Shown here piece after piece: positions 7,773 to 15,513 of a stretch of 64,000 bases of DNA; positions within the stretch are counted from its first letter, which is position 1; every line of letters begins with the position of its first letter. The stretch spans positions 62,001-126,000 of the forward strand of contig JAGXFU010000013.1 of the NCBI GenBank assembly GCA_024637115.1, given 5' to 3'. The stretch comes from Actinomycetes bacterium (GTDB lineage: Bacteria > Actinomycetota > Coriobacteriia > Anaerosomatales > JAGXFU01). The position numbers were made by a program, and so were the translations under genes. The notes beneath the pieces were generated by a model. That model made no database searches. It saw nothing but the letters and a program-made list of their open reading frames with translations, and had not been told where the DNA came from.

Positions 7773-8956
7773 GAGCGATACACCCTGAGCGCATCGAGGA
7801 GCATGTCCACGTGCGTCTCTGTCAGCCCATAGCCCAGCCCGAACCGGCACGTGCCCGTATCCCGGGTTCCCATGGTCTCGTGTGCCCAGGGCGCGCAGTG
7901 CAGCCCGGCCCGGCAGGCAATGCCATGCTCACGATCAAGCCAGGCTGCGAGTTCCGGAGGAGTACCTGAATCAGGGACCACACTCACAACAGGACCCCGG
8001 GGGCTACCCGGCGCAGGACCACTCACCCGATACCCGCCTATGTCGAGAATCCCCTCGTGAAGGTGTTGTGTGAGGAGTTGCTCCTGGTCACGCTGAGCCG
8101 CTCCTTCGCCACCGAGGAATGCCACGGCAGCGCCCAACCCCAGGATACCGGGGGTGTTCGGTGTTCCGGGCTCATACCGATCAGGACGAGACGATGGCAT
8201 CTCAACCGTTTCCGAGCCACCGCCCGTCCCCCCTTCGAGTAGCCCATCAACCTCAAGTTCAGGGTTAAGGTATAGCAGTCCGATACCCTGCGGACCGAGC
8301 ATTCCTTTGTGGCCGGAGACCGCATAGGCATCCACACCAAGCTGTGAGAGATCCACATCAAGATGACCGGCTGCCTGCGCCCCGTCGACAAGTACAACCG
8401 CTCCGGCGTTGTGGGCGATCCGGGTGATCTCGGCGATGGGCTGAATCGTACCCGTCACATTCGAGACATGCTGACACACGACAGCGCGTGTAGGTGCGGA
8501 CAGCGCCGCTTCAATGCTCGCAGGATCCATCGTGCCATTCTCGTGTGCTGCCACGCGCACCACCTCGACGCCGAGCCGCGCAAGGACAGCGAGCGGACGC
8601 GCCACGGAGTTGTGCTCCATCGAACTCACAACCACACGATCCCCCGCACGCAGGAGTCCCTTGAGCATGAGATTGCATGATTCGGTGCAGCCGCGCGTGA
8701 AGATGATGTCTTTGGAGCGTCTGGCGCCCAGAAATGCGGCGCACGCGGTGCGGGCAGCATAGATCTCGCGAGAAGCCTCGAGTCCGAGCCGATGCGCGGC
8801 GCGACCGGGGCTGCCGCCGCCCACCGTGAGCGCACGCACGACCGCATCGACAACCCCCGTTGGCTTGGGCCACGAAGTTGCCGCATGATCAAAGTAGGCG
8901 CTGACCCCGCCAACGGCCGAATCGCCTGCTGCCCGCTCAAGGTCCTCCGGAGTCAT
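7769..8956 (-). CDS. Class V aminotransferase-fold cysteine desulfurase family protein
   Basis: This 395-residue PLP enzyme has the full desulfurase layout: FDHAATSWPKP at the N-terminus, the PLP-stacking region near SMEHNSVARPL, the Schiff-base lysine K217 in SGHKGMLGPQG, and a catalytic cysteine C354 in RAGLHCAPWAH. The short form of the active loop resembles the group associated with selenium use rather than IscS. It would release S or Se from cysteine or selenocysteine. It is translationally coupled to the DUF3343 gene and starts 1 bp after the MogA-like gene ends, so the three form one operon. Supply of selenium to SelD is plausible but inferred. Confidence 0.88.
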   Translation of the reverse strand: MTPEDLERAAGDSAVGGVSAYFDHAATSWPKPTGVVDAVVRALTVGGGSPGRAAHRLGLEASREIYAARTACAAFLGARRSKDIIFTRGCTESCNLMLKGLLRAGDRVVVSSMEHNSVARPLAVLARLGVEVVRVAAHENGTMDPASIEAALSAPTRAVVCQHVSNVTGTIQPIAEITRIAHNAGAVVLVDGAQAAGHLDVDLSQLGVDAYAVSGHKGMLGPQGIGLLYLNPELEVDGLLEGGTGGGSETVEMPSSRPDRYEPGTPNTPGILGLGAAVAFLGGEGAAQRDQEQLLTQHLHEGILDIGGYRVSGPAPGSPRGPVVSVVPDSGTPPELAAWLDREHGIACRAGLHCAPWAHETMGTRDTGTCRFGLGYGLTETHVDMLLDALRVYRS

Positions 8957-8957
8957 A

Positions 8958-9443
8958 TCAGGACGGCTCCCGGCTGCGTATCATTCCCGAAGCGTACTCA
9001 AGCTGGTCGGCAATCACGCCGAACGCCATGGCCGTGGGTTCCTCGCCCCCGGGTAGGTTCACAATGAGCGTGCGATCACGAATACCAGCGACTGCGCGCG
9101 AGAACATGAGCTGTGGATGAGCTGCGATGGCACCGCTGCGAATCTCCTCGGCAAGGCCGGGCACCATTCGCTCGCAGATGCGATCGGTTGCCTCGGGAGT
9201 AGTATCACGGAACCCAAGTCCGGTGCCACCGAGCGTGAGCGCAACATCCACATCGTCCACATCGACCATCTCGATCAACGATGTGGTGATGCTCTCGAAA
9301 TCATTCGGACACACGTGATACGCCACGACCAGCCAGCCTCGCTCCTCGCACACATCAACGATCCAGCCGCCTGCGGCATCTTCGGCCCGGCCTTCTGCGC
9401 ACGCATCGGAACACGTGAGTATCCCTAGTCGCAGTTCCCCCAT
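8958..9443 (-). CDS. MogA/MoaB-family molybdopterin adenylyltransferase-like protein
   Basis: The 161-residue protein carries the MogA/MoaB signature GGTGLGFRDTTPEAT at about residues 72-86 and the second motif VNLPGG near residue 130. Members activate molybdopterin by adenylation before metal insertion. Its length is normal for the single-domain family. It is first in a tight operon with the desulfurase and DUF3343 genes and lies 8 bp after the LysR gene. Molybdenum/tungsten cofactor and selenium co-occur in formate dehydrogenase-type enzymes, which would explain the grouping; none of those enzymes is in the window. Confidence 0.87.
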   Translation of the reverse strand: MGELRLGILTCSDACAEGRAEDAAGGWIVDVCEERGWLVVAYHVCPNDFESITTSLIEMVDVDDVDVALTLGGTGLGFRDTTPEATDRICERMVPGLAEEIRSGAIAAHPQLMFSRAVAGIRDRTLIVNLPGGEEPTAMAFGVIADQLEYASGMIRSREPS

Positions 9444-9451
9444 GGTTCCCC

Positions 9452-10366
9452 CTACCCCTGTGGCTGATCTTCCGGGCCTGCCAGATGCTCCCGAAGGTGT
9501 TCGACGAACGCATCGGCGGCACGTGTCGGCGTGCCGCGAGAGATGACTGCGAAGAACGGACGCGATACCGGGAAGTGCCCGCAGTCAACGCGCGCCACCG
9601 TTCCCAGTTCGATTGCTTTCTCGGCAACGTACGTGCTCACCACAGCAAGACCAAGCCCGCCCTCCACTGCACTCACGATAGCCTCGCTCGTTCCGAGCTC
9701 CATCACCACGTTCAGATCGCCGGGATCGATTCCCGCGCTGCGCAGCATGTCCTCGGTGACGAGGCGAGTACCTGAGCCCGGCTCGCGCATGATGAAGGGA
9801 TCCTCGACCACACGGGCGATCGCGACATCGGGTGTGGCAACAAGCGCGTGGTCGGGTGGTGCGATGAGGACCAGATCGTCGCTGCCCATCTCCTCGAAGT
9901 GCGCTTTGGCGCCTTTGACTTCTGCGCCGGTCATGCCAAGGCTCGCCTCGCCGGACTCCACGGACTCGACCACCTGGGTCGTGTCGGCAACCGAGAGCGA
10001 GACGGTAACTTCCGGATTGAGCGCGAGGAACGAACCCAGGAGCCGAGGCAGGACATACTGCCCGGGCGTGGTGCTGGCAGCAAGCTGCAGACGACCGGTG
10101 ACTTTGTCTGACAGTGCCTCGATCTCGTTGCGAGCCGTTTCGACGTCGTGGGGCACCCGCTCGGCAAAGGGAATGAGCGCCTGGCCCGCCTCGGTCGCTT
10201 CAACCCGACGGTACTGGCGATCGAGCAACGTAGCACCGAGATCCGTCTCAAGCGCCTGCACCTGCATGGTGATGGCGGGCTGGGATACGTGCATCGTCCG
10301 CGCAGCGGCTGAGAATGAGCCGTGCTCGACCACCATAAGAAACGTGCGCAACTGCGAGATGTTCAC
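9452..10366 (-). CDS. LysR-family transcriptional regulator
   Basis: The 304-residue protein has the LysR winged helix-turn-helix at residues 1-60 (SFSAAARTMHVSQPAITMQVQALE) and a periplasmic-binding-like effector domain after about residue 90. A GTG start at 10366 gives MNISQLRTFLMVVE, the usual LysR beginning. It is divergent from the Fur-family gene and lies just upstream of the MogA/desulfurase/DUF3343 group on the same strand, with which it may be co-transcribed. The C-terminal domain resembles CysB/CysL-like sulfur regulators only in fold; the effector is unknown. Confidence 0.9.
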   Translation of the reverse strand: MNISQLRTFLMVVEHGSFSAAARTMHVSQPAITMQVQALETDLGATLLDRQYRRVEATEAGQALIPFAERVPHDVETARNEIEALSDKVTGRLQLAASTTPGQYVLPRLLGSFLALNPEVTVSLSVADTTQVVESVESGEASLGMTGAEVKGAKAHFEEMGSDDLVLIAPPDHALVATPDVAIARVVEDPFIMREPGSGTRLVTEDMLRSAGIDPGDLNVVMELGTSEAIVSAVEGGLGLAVVSTYVAEKAIELGTVARVDCGHFPVSRPFFAVISRGTPTRAADAFVEHLREHLAGPEDQPQG

Positions 10367-10431
10367 GCGATCCTCCGCAATATCGGTCCCTCTATGCTAC
10401 CCGACCCGGCGCCCCTCTGACAGCACCCGAC

Positions 10432-10488
10432 TTGCAGCAATAGGCGGATACGGGTATAGACCCTTAAGTGAGAACGGTTCTCACTTAA
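10432..10488 (+). promoter_or_regulatory. Promoter with Fur-family palindromic operator
   Basis: A promoter TTGCAG (10432-10437), 17-nt spacer, TATAGA (10455-10460) faces the Fur-family gene. Directly downstream, 10464-10488 is a perfect palindrome: 12-bp arms TTAAGTGAGAAC and GTTCTCACTTAA around a single G. Its core TGAGAAC-N-GTTCTCA has the 7-1-7 layout typical of Fur/Zur/PerR operators. Placed over the transcription start, it should mediate repression by the encoded regulator of itself and the CbiMQO genes behind it. Confidence 0.75.
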
Positions 10489-10501
10489 CGAAGGGGGCAT
10501 C

Positions 10502-10936
10502 ATGGCACGGGACGCGCGCGCCGCATATGGCGCACATCGCATGAGTCCGCAGCGTGAGCGGATCGTGCACGCAGTTGAATCCTTTGACGGCGCGTTCACA
10601 GCCGAAGAGCTCGCTCAGACCTTGTCCGCCCATCCTGATACCCCGGGTCAGGCCACCGTATACCGCGCACTGACGGCTCTCGAAGAGAGCGGTTTCGTTG
10701 CACGCGTTGGCGAGCGCGATGGCGCGGTGTTGTATGCGCGGTGCGATACCGACGGCCACCATCATCACCTCGTGTGCATAGGATGCGGCCACGTGAGTGC
10801 CGTCTCGTGCCCCGTGGATGAGTCGGTGATTCGAGCCGCGGCTCGCCAGCGCTTCGTGATCACACATCATGAGGTCACACTCTACGGGGTCTGCCGCTCA
10901 TGCCTTGCCGCCGGCTGGACCCACGAGGCGCACTGA
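10502..10936 (+). CDS. Fur-family metalloregulator (Zur/Nur-like)
   Basis: The 144-residue protein has the Fur winged helix (QATVYRALTALEESGFVARV) and the dimerisation domain with a His cluster (DGHHHHLVCIGCGHVSAV) and two CXXC structural zinc pairs (CIGC and CRSC). It starts eight codons before a second in-frame Met and follows a GGGGG ribosome site. It overlaps the CbiM start (TGATG), so it is the first gene of the transporter operon. The metal sensed cannot be read from sequence: the ECF transporter downstream suggests nickel, cobalt or zinc. Confidence 0.88.
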   Translation: MARDARAAYGAHRMSPQRERIVHAVESFDGAFTAEELAQTLSAHPDTPGQATVYRALTALEESGFVARVGERDGAVLYARCDTDGHHHHLVCIGCGHVSAVSCPVDESVIRAAARQRFVITHHEVTLYGVCRSCLAAGWTHEAH

Positions 10937-11772
10937 TGTCGCATATCCACATTCCGGACGGGGTACTACCGCTGTGGCTCTGGGGCCTTGGCTGGCTCGT
11001 GACCCTCGTGCTGGTCGGAGCTGCCGGCAAGCTCGCAGAGCGCCATGACATGCGCCGCAAGGTACCGCTTCTCGGCGTGACCGCGGCACTCATGCTCGTG
11101 GCGATGTCGAGCGAGATCATCCCGATCGCCTACCACGTGAACCTCACCGTGGTCGCGGGCATCCTGCTCGGACCCGTTCTCTCGATCGTTGCGGCATTTA
11201 TCGTCGAGTTGATACTCGCGCTCCTTGGACATGGCGGTGTGACCGTGATCGGTCTCAACACGCTCATTGTCGCTGCCGAGATGATCATCGGATGGACGCT
11301 TTTCCGGACGTTCGTTGCACTGCTGTCGCGAAAGCGCGCGGGAGTCGCTGCCGGCATGAGCACGGTGATCACCCTCGCCATCACAACCACCGCGTTGGTG
11401 GGAATCGTCTGGCTTGGTGGCAGCGCAGCCACTGCCCGCGAGACCGGGGCTCTCGATCCGGCAGACCTGAGCTTCACCAATCCCTTCACGGAAGGTGTGT
11501 TCTCGGTCGGCCTGTTCTCCGGCGGTGAGGCAGATGCTCCGAGTGCGCCGGCCGACAGCACGCAGAGCGCTGCATCGGAGAGTAACTCGCTTTCCGTCAA
11601 ACGCTTTGCCGCCGTGGTCTACACGCTTGGCCCCCTCGGGTGGCTGTTCGAGGCACTCATTACCGCCGCGATCGTGCGCTACGTGACACGCGTGCGCCCC
11701 ACGCTCATCTTCTCGGGTGCACTCGCCGAGAAGGAGCGCCGCATTCCCGGCGATGAGGCAGGTGGTTTGTGA
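10936..11772 (+). CDS. cbiM: ECF transporter substrate-binding membrane protein CbiM
   Basis: The start at ATG 10936 overlaps the Fur stop and gives 278 residues beginning MSHIHIPDGVLP. The HIPDG motif is the metal-site signature of CbiM/NikM S-components; canonical proteins start MHIPDG, whereas here three residues precede it. At least six hydrophobic helices follow. A hydrophilic extracytoplasmic insertion rich in Ala, Ser and Thr (about residues 195-225) stands where some systems have a separate CbiN, which is absent here. It imports a divalent transition metal with CbiQ and CbiO, which overlap it downstream. Confidence 0.87.
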   Translation: MSHIHIPDGVLPLWLWGLGWLVTLVLVGAAGKLAERHDMRRKVPLLGVTAALMLVAMSSEIIPIAYHVNLTVVAGILLGPVLSIVAAFIVELILALLGHGGVTVIGLNTLIVAAEMIIGWTLFRTFVALLSRKRAGVAAGMSTVITLAITTTALVGIVWLGGSAATARETGALDPADLSFTNPFTEGVFSVGLFSGGEADAPSAPADSTQSAASESNSLSVKRFAAVVYTLGPLGWLFEALITAAIVRYVTRVRPTLIFSGALAEKERRIPGDEAGGL

Positions 11773-12572
11773 TGCACATCGGAGCAGTCGATGAATCCGC
11801 CACGCTTGGTCGTTCCTGGATCCACACGGCCTCGCCGATCACCAAACTCGTGGCGTTCGCGCTCGTGCTTGCGGCCGCCGTGGTGAGCTGGAATCTCCTC
11901 GTCCTGGCGGGGCTCTTGATTCTCCTCGTGTCCGTGGCCACCACCGCGCGTCTCAAGCCGGGTCTTGCGTACTCTCTGGCGGCCTATCCTGCGCTGTTCG
12001 CAGGCGTGTTCGCATTTGCCTCGGCGCCCAACGTGCTCACCGGCTTGATTATCGTGATGAAGGCAGCGGTCGCGGGTCTGGCTGCGGTAACGCTCATTCT
12101 CACCACTCCCTACCCGCAGGTGTTTGCCCCCGTCCAGCGCATCGTGCCGGGTATTGTGGGCGATGCCCTGCTCATGACCTACCGTTCCACGTTCCTGCTG
12201 CTCGACAAGTTCTCCAATCTGCTCACCGCCATTCGTCTCCGTTCCGGGCTGCGCGGCGGGCATCCGCTACGTAGCGCCCGGGCAACCAGTCAGGCGCTCG
12301 GCGGCCTGCTCCTCTACTCGTTCGACCTCTCGCAACGCGACTACGACATCATGCGATTGCGCGGCTACCAGGATCGGCTTAAGACCTCGCTGCCGCGCGG
12401 CGCCACACCCGCCCGGGATGCATTCCTGCTTGCGGCAGCACTCCTCGCGCTCGCAACGAGCATCGTGTGGCGACTCGGGGCCGCGGTACTCAACCCGTAC
12501 AGCTGGCTCGTTCTGCTCCTGCCCCTGGCGGCACTCATTGCCGCCGCACTCACCTCACGGAGAGCCCTATGA
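11772..12572 (+). CDS. cbiQ: ECF transporter transmembrane coupling protein CbiQ
   Basis: This is the EcfT-type component, about 266 residues. ATG 11772 overlaps the CbiM stop (GTGATG; the GTG at 11769 is an alternative start). It has four to five membrane helices and the two cytoplasmic coupling motifs expected of the family (RLRSGLRGG and MRLRGYQDR), which engage the ATPases. It overlaps the start of cbiO by 4 bp, so all three subunits are made together. Confidence 0.88.
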   Translation: MHIGAVDESATLGRSWIHTASPITKLVAFALVLAAAVVSWNLLVLAGLLILLVSVATTARLKPGLAYSLAAYPALFAGVFAFASAPNVLTGLIIVMKAAVAGLAAVTLILTTPYPQVFAPVQRIVPGIVGDALLMTYRSTFLLLDKFSNLLTAIRLRSGLRGGHPLRSARATSQALGGLLLYSFDLSQRDYDIMRLRGYQDRLKTSLPRGATPARDAFLLAAALLALATSIVWRLGAAVLNPYSWLVLLLPLAALIAAALTSRRAL

Positions 12573-13450
12573 GCTACGAAACCGCCCCGGACGAACACGT
12601 CCACGCGCACGAAGCGGGACCTGACGACGTGGTCCTCGTGAGTTGTGTACAGCACTCCTACGAGGATGGCACGGCGGTGCACCTATGCGGCCTCGATTTC
12701 ATCGCCAAGCGAGGTCAACGCGTAGCAGTGCTCGGACCGAACGGTGCCGGCAAGACCACGATGCTCTACCACATCCTTGGACTGATGAAGGCGCAGGAAG
12801 GCCTTGTACGCGTCTTTGGCCGCGATCCCGCCGAGGAATGGCCTGAGATCAGGCAGCGAATCGGAGTCGTACTCCAAAACGTGGACGAGCAACTGCTCGC
12901 GCCCACCGTTGCCGAGGACATCGCGTTCTCACCGCGGCAGTACGGCTTGTCCGAGCCAGACATCGCCGCCCGTGTCGATCGCGCGCTGGGGCTCCTGGAT
13001 ATCGAGAAACTGCGCGACCGCGTGCCACACAACCTCTCGGGCGGCGAGAAGCGCAAGGTCGCCATGGCAGGCGCGCTCGCAATGAAGCCCGAGCTCCTGG
13101 TCCTCGACGAGCCGTTCGAAGGCCTCGACCCGGCCTCGCGAGAGCGCATGGGCGAGATGCTCAAGCTCCTGGCCGGGGATGGCACCACGATCGTGATGGC
13201 CACCCATGACATCGACAGCGTCCCGGACATGGCGGACTACGCATATGTCATGGCCCCGGGTGGACAGATCGCGTTGTCCGGAACTCCGGCAGAGGTATTC
13301 TCGGCAGCTGATGTACTGGCAGCGGGCAACATCCGACCGCCTGTGCTTGCGTCGCTGTTCATGCGCCTTCGTGAAGAATCAGCAGACGCGCCTACGCCGG
13401 CGCTGAACGTGGACGCAGCAGTGGAGGCGCTGATCGAATGGCGCGGCTAG
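12569..13450 (+). CDS. cbiO: ECF transporter ATP-binding protein CbiO
   Basis: The start is taken at ATG 12569, overlapping the CbiQ stop, giving 293 residues. Walker A GPNGAGKTT lies at residues 56-64, the Q-loop in QNVDEQLLAPTVAEDIAF, the signature LSGGEKRKV, and Walker B LLVLDEPFEGLD. An unusual N-terminal extension is acidic and His-containing (DEHVHAHEAG), possibly metal-binding. The gene end overlaps the convergent vapC end on a shared CTAG (13447-13450), leaving no room for a terminator between them. Confidence 0.9.
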   Translation: MSYETAPDEHVHAHEAGPDDVVLVSCVQHSYEDGTAVHLCGLDFIAKRGQRVAVLGPNGAGKTTMLYHILGLMKAQEGLVRVFGRDPAEEWPEIRQRIGVVLQNVDEQLLAPTVAEDIAFSPRQYGLSEPDIAARVDRALGLLDIEKLRDRVPHNLSGGEKRKVAMAGALAMKPELLVLDEPFEGLDPASRERMGEMLKLLAGDGTTIVMATHDIDSVPDMADYAYVMAPGGQIALSGTPAEVFSAADVLAAGNIRPPVLASLFMRLREESADAPTPALNVDAAVEALIEWRG

Positions 13451-13842
13451 CCAAGTAGAATCGCCGACGAGATCGCAGCGTGTGCCCGGCGATCAGCCGA
13501 GTACAGAGGCGCATCCAACATGTATGCGAGAGCCGGGGACACCGCATCATAGTAGGAGCAGCCGAACGTTTCGGCTTGATTCCACGCTTCATCAGCGAGT
13601 GCGGAACTCAGCTCATAGACTTCGAACTGCCAGGTGGTCATGAGGTCGCACAGCGCCCGTGCCTCGGACGTACCCAGCACCCGCTGAGCTAATCCGGCGA
13701 ATTCGTAGAGAAACAACGTAGGCACGCAGATGGTGCAGGTTCCGTCACCATGCCGGGCGAGCAACTCACGCATATGATGCGTGCCTTCTTCGTTGCGAAA
13801 GAGCTTCACGCCAACCGAGGCGTCCAGGACAACCGGATTCAT
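13447..13842 (-). CDS. vapC: VapC-type PIN-domain toxin
   Basis: The 131-residue protein has the PIN nuclease acidic quartet: D7 in LDASV, E47 in LYEFA, D99 in CSYYDA and D117 in SADRRA. VapC toxins are magnesium-dependent endoribonucleases that cleave tRNA or rRNA. It overlaps the antitoxin gene by 4 bp (ATGA) and converges with cbiO with a 4-bp stop overlap. All catalytic residues are in place, so it should be active when not bound by its antitoxin. Confidence 0.85.
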   Translation of the reverse strand: MNPVVLDASVGVKLFRNEEGTHHMRELLARHGDGTCTICVPTLFLYEFAGLAQRVLGTSEARALCDLMTTWQFEVYELSSALADEAWNQAETFGCSYYDAVSPALAYMLDAPLYSADRRAHAAISSAILLG

Positions 13843-14147
13843 TTGGTTCCTTCGCGAGGGCTTCGTGCGGAGGCGGCCGAATCGCGGTCAGTGCCGCGTA
13901 GATCGCGGAGCACATCGAGGGTAGGTCGCGAATCGTTCGCGGGCATCTGAGCGATCGAGTCGAGATAGTTGAGGCCCCTGCGCACAGCGACTACACGCTC
14001 GCGCGCACTATGCTCCCTCTCGCGCAGGGTCAGGTAGGCCGCCGAGGCCTCACGAATGACATCGCTCCGCGTAAGCCCCTCGTTTGAGGCGATTTCATCA
14101 AGTTGACCAAGCATGTCCGCCGGAAGCGAAAGCGTGACGCGAGCCAT
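13839..14147 (-). CDS. vapB: Ribbon-helix-helix antitoxin (VapB-like)
   Basis: The start is set at ATG 14147, giving 102 residues beginning MARVTLSLPADMLGQLDEIA. Residues 1-42 match the ribbon-helix-helix (CopG/MetJ-like) DNA-binding fold, and the acidic/polar C-terminal half would wrap the toxin. The longer reading frame upstream would run into the operator palindrome and is rejected. The antitoxin is expected to repress its own promoter through the palindrome immediately upstream. Confidence 0.83.
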   Translation of the reverse strand: MARVTLSLPADMLGQLDEIASNEGLTRSDVIREASAAYLTLREREHSARERVVAVRRGLNYLDSIAQMPANDSRPTLDVLRDLRGTDRDSAASARSPREGTK

Positions 14148-14164
14148 TGCGGAGCCTCCCCGAA

Positions 14165-14200
14165 GTATGTATGCACAGCGTGCATACATACTGTATGCAC
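14165..14200. promoter_or_regulatory. VapBC operator palindrome
   Basis: A perfect inverted repeat of 12-bp arms, GTATGTATGCAC (14165-14176) and GTGCATACATAC (14180-14191), flanks a 3-nt spacer, and a third half-site TGTATGCAC follows at 14192-14200. It begins 18 bp upstream of the antitoxin start. This is the usual layout for ribbon-helix-helix antitoxin autoregulation. Confidence 0.7.
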
Positions 14201-14231
14201 TCACGAGCGCGCAGTCAATCCGGGTGTGACG

Positions 14232-15428
14232 TTAGCGCTCCTTCACCGCTCGAGCGAACTGTACACCCCACTCACGAGCATCCTGGATATCCTGAGTAGT
14301 GGGCCGGTACTTCTGCGTGAATGACTCGAATGGAAGCTCGAAACCGATCGATTCGAGCTGCCCGTTCATCTGCTTGCATGCGCCGGAACTCCAGCCGTAG
14401 CTGCCAAACGTGCCAGCGAGCTTGCCTGCCGGCTTGAGCCCGGCCAGGTATTGCAGATAGCCAGCCACGCGATAGAGCATGCCGTGGTGCAGCGTGGGGC
14501 TACCGAGAAGCAACGCACGGGCGTCGAGAAGCTCATGGGTGACGGTGGCGATCGAGCTCTCCGCGAGGTCGAACACGACGGTCTCGGTACCTTCAGACGC
14601 GATTCCATCCGCAATGGCGGTCGCGAGGGTCTTGGTCGAGTCCCACATGGTCGAGAAGGCCACAACGATCTTGTCCTGGGTCTCCCCTGCCACCATGCGC
14701 GTATAGCCATCGACGGCCTTGCCGATACCGTCGCCGCGCCAGATCACTCCGTGACTCGGGGCAACGACATCGAGTTCCCATCCTGTGGCGTCCAGTTTCT
14801 CAACGGCCTTACCGACCTGCTTGGCAATCGGCGTGAGAATGTTGGCGAAATAGATGGAGAGCTCGGTCAGAGCCAAGTGGTAGCCGACTTCATCTGCGAA
14901 ACGCTCGGCACTTGCCATGTGCTGGCCAAACGCATCATTGGGCAGGAGTGTCTTTGACTCTGCCACATAGGTAAACATCGAGTCGGGCCAGTGCACCATG
15001 GGCATGGGCAGGAACCGCAGCGTCTTGCCGCCAAGGTCGATCACGTCATCGGCACCGACCGCTTCGATCTCGAGCCCGTCGTGGTACTCGGCAACCCCCG
15101 CCACGCCTGCACGCGATGCGACCACGCGGGCGTTTGGCATTGCTTCCATGACCTTTCGCAATCCGCCATTGTGGTCCGGCTCAACGTGGTTCACAACGAT
15201 CAGGTCAACCGCAGCCGGGTCCATGATGTCTGAGACGCGAGAGATCAGCTCGTCTACAAATGGGAGCTTCACCGTGTCCACGAGCGCGGTCTTGTCTGCT
15301 CCCTGCACGAGGTAGGCGTTGTAGGTGGTTCCGCGCGGAGTGTCGTAGCCGTGAAAGTCGCGGAGGCCCCAGTCGATCGCGCCCACCCAGCTGATTCCGT
15401 CAGAAACATTCACTGCTCGCATAGTCAT
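14232..15428 (-). CDS. fprA: A-type flavoprotein FprA (diiron O2/NO reductase)
   Basis: The 398-residue protein pairs a metallo-beta-lactamase-like diiron domain with a C-terminal flavodoxin domain (from about residue 250, FMN loop STMWDSTKTLA). Diiron ligands are visible: H81-x-E83-x-D85-H86 in NHVEPDHNG, then VHWPDS, NDAFGQH and PSHGV. Such proteins reduce O2 to water or NO to N2O and protect anaerobes. Length is normal; no rubredoxin domain is fused. The gene is divergent from the rhomboid gene and stands alone. Confidence 0.92.
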   Translation of the reverse strand: MTMRAVNVSDGISWVGAIDWGLRDFHGYDTPRGTTYNAYLVQGADKTALVDTVKLPFVDELISRVSDIMDPAAVDLIVVNHVEPDHNGGLRKVMEAMPNARVVASRAGVAGVAEYHDGLEIEAVGADDVIDLGGKTLRFLPMPMVHWPDSMFTYVAESKTLLPNDAFGQHMASAERFADEVGYHLALTELSIYFANILTPIAKQVGKAVEKLDATGWELDVVAPSHGVIWRGDGIGKAVDGYTRMVAGETQDKIVVAFSTMWDSTKTLATAIADGIASEGTETVVFDLAESSIATVTHELLDARALLLGSPTLHHGMLYRVAGYLQYLAGLKPAGKLAGTFGSYGWSSGACKQMNGQLESIGFELPFESFTQKYRPTTQDIQDAREWGVQFARAVKER

Positions 15429-15513
15429 GGAAGATGCTCCCTTTTAGTGTAGATTCATCCGAATAGCGAAATTGGCCGATTGCGCTCTATGTGAGGATAC
15501 CCAAGGAGGACCT

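Noticed and set aside
9531-10544. 337-codon plus-strand ORF opposite the LysR gene
   Set aside because: Ser/Arg-rich shadow without domains; it would also run through the Fur operator and promoter.
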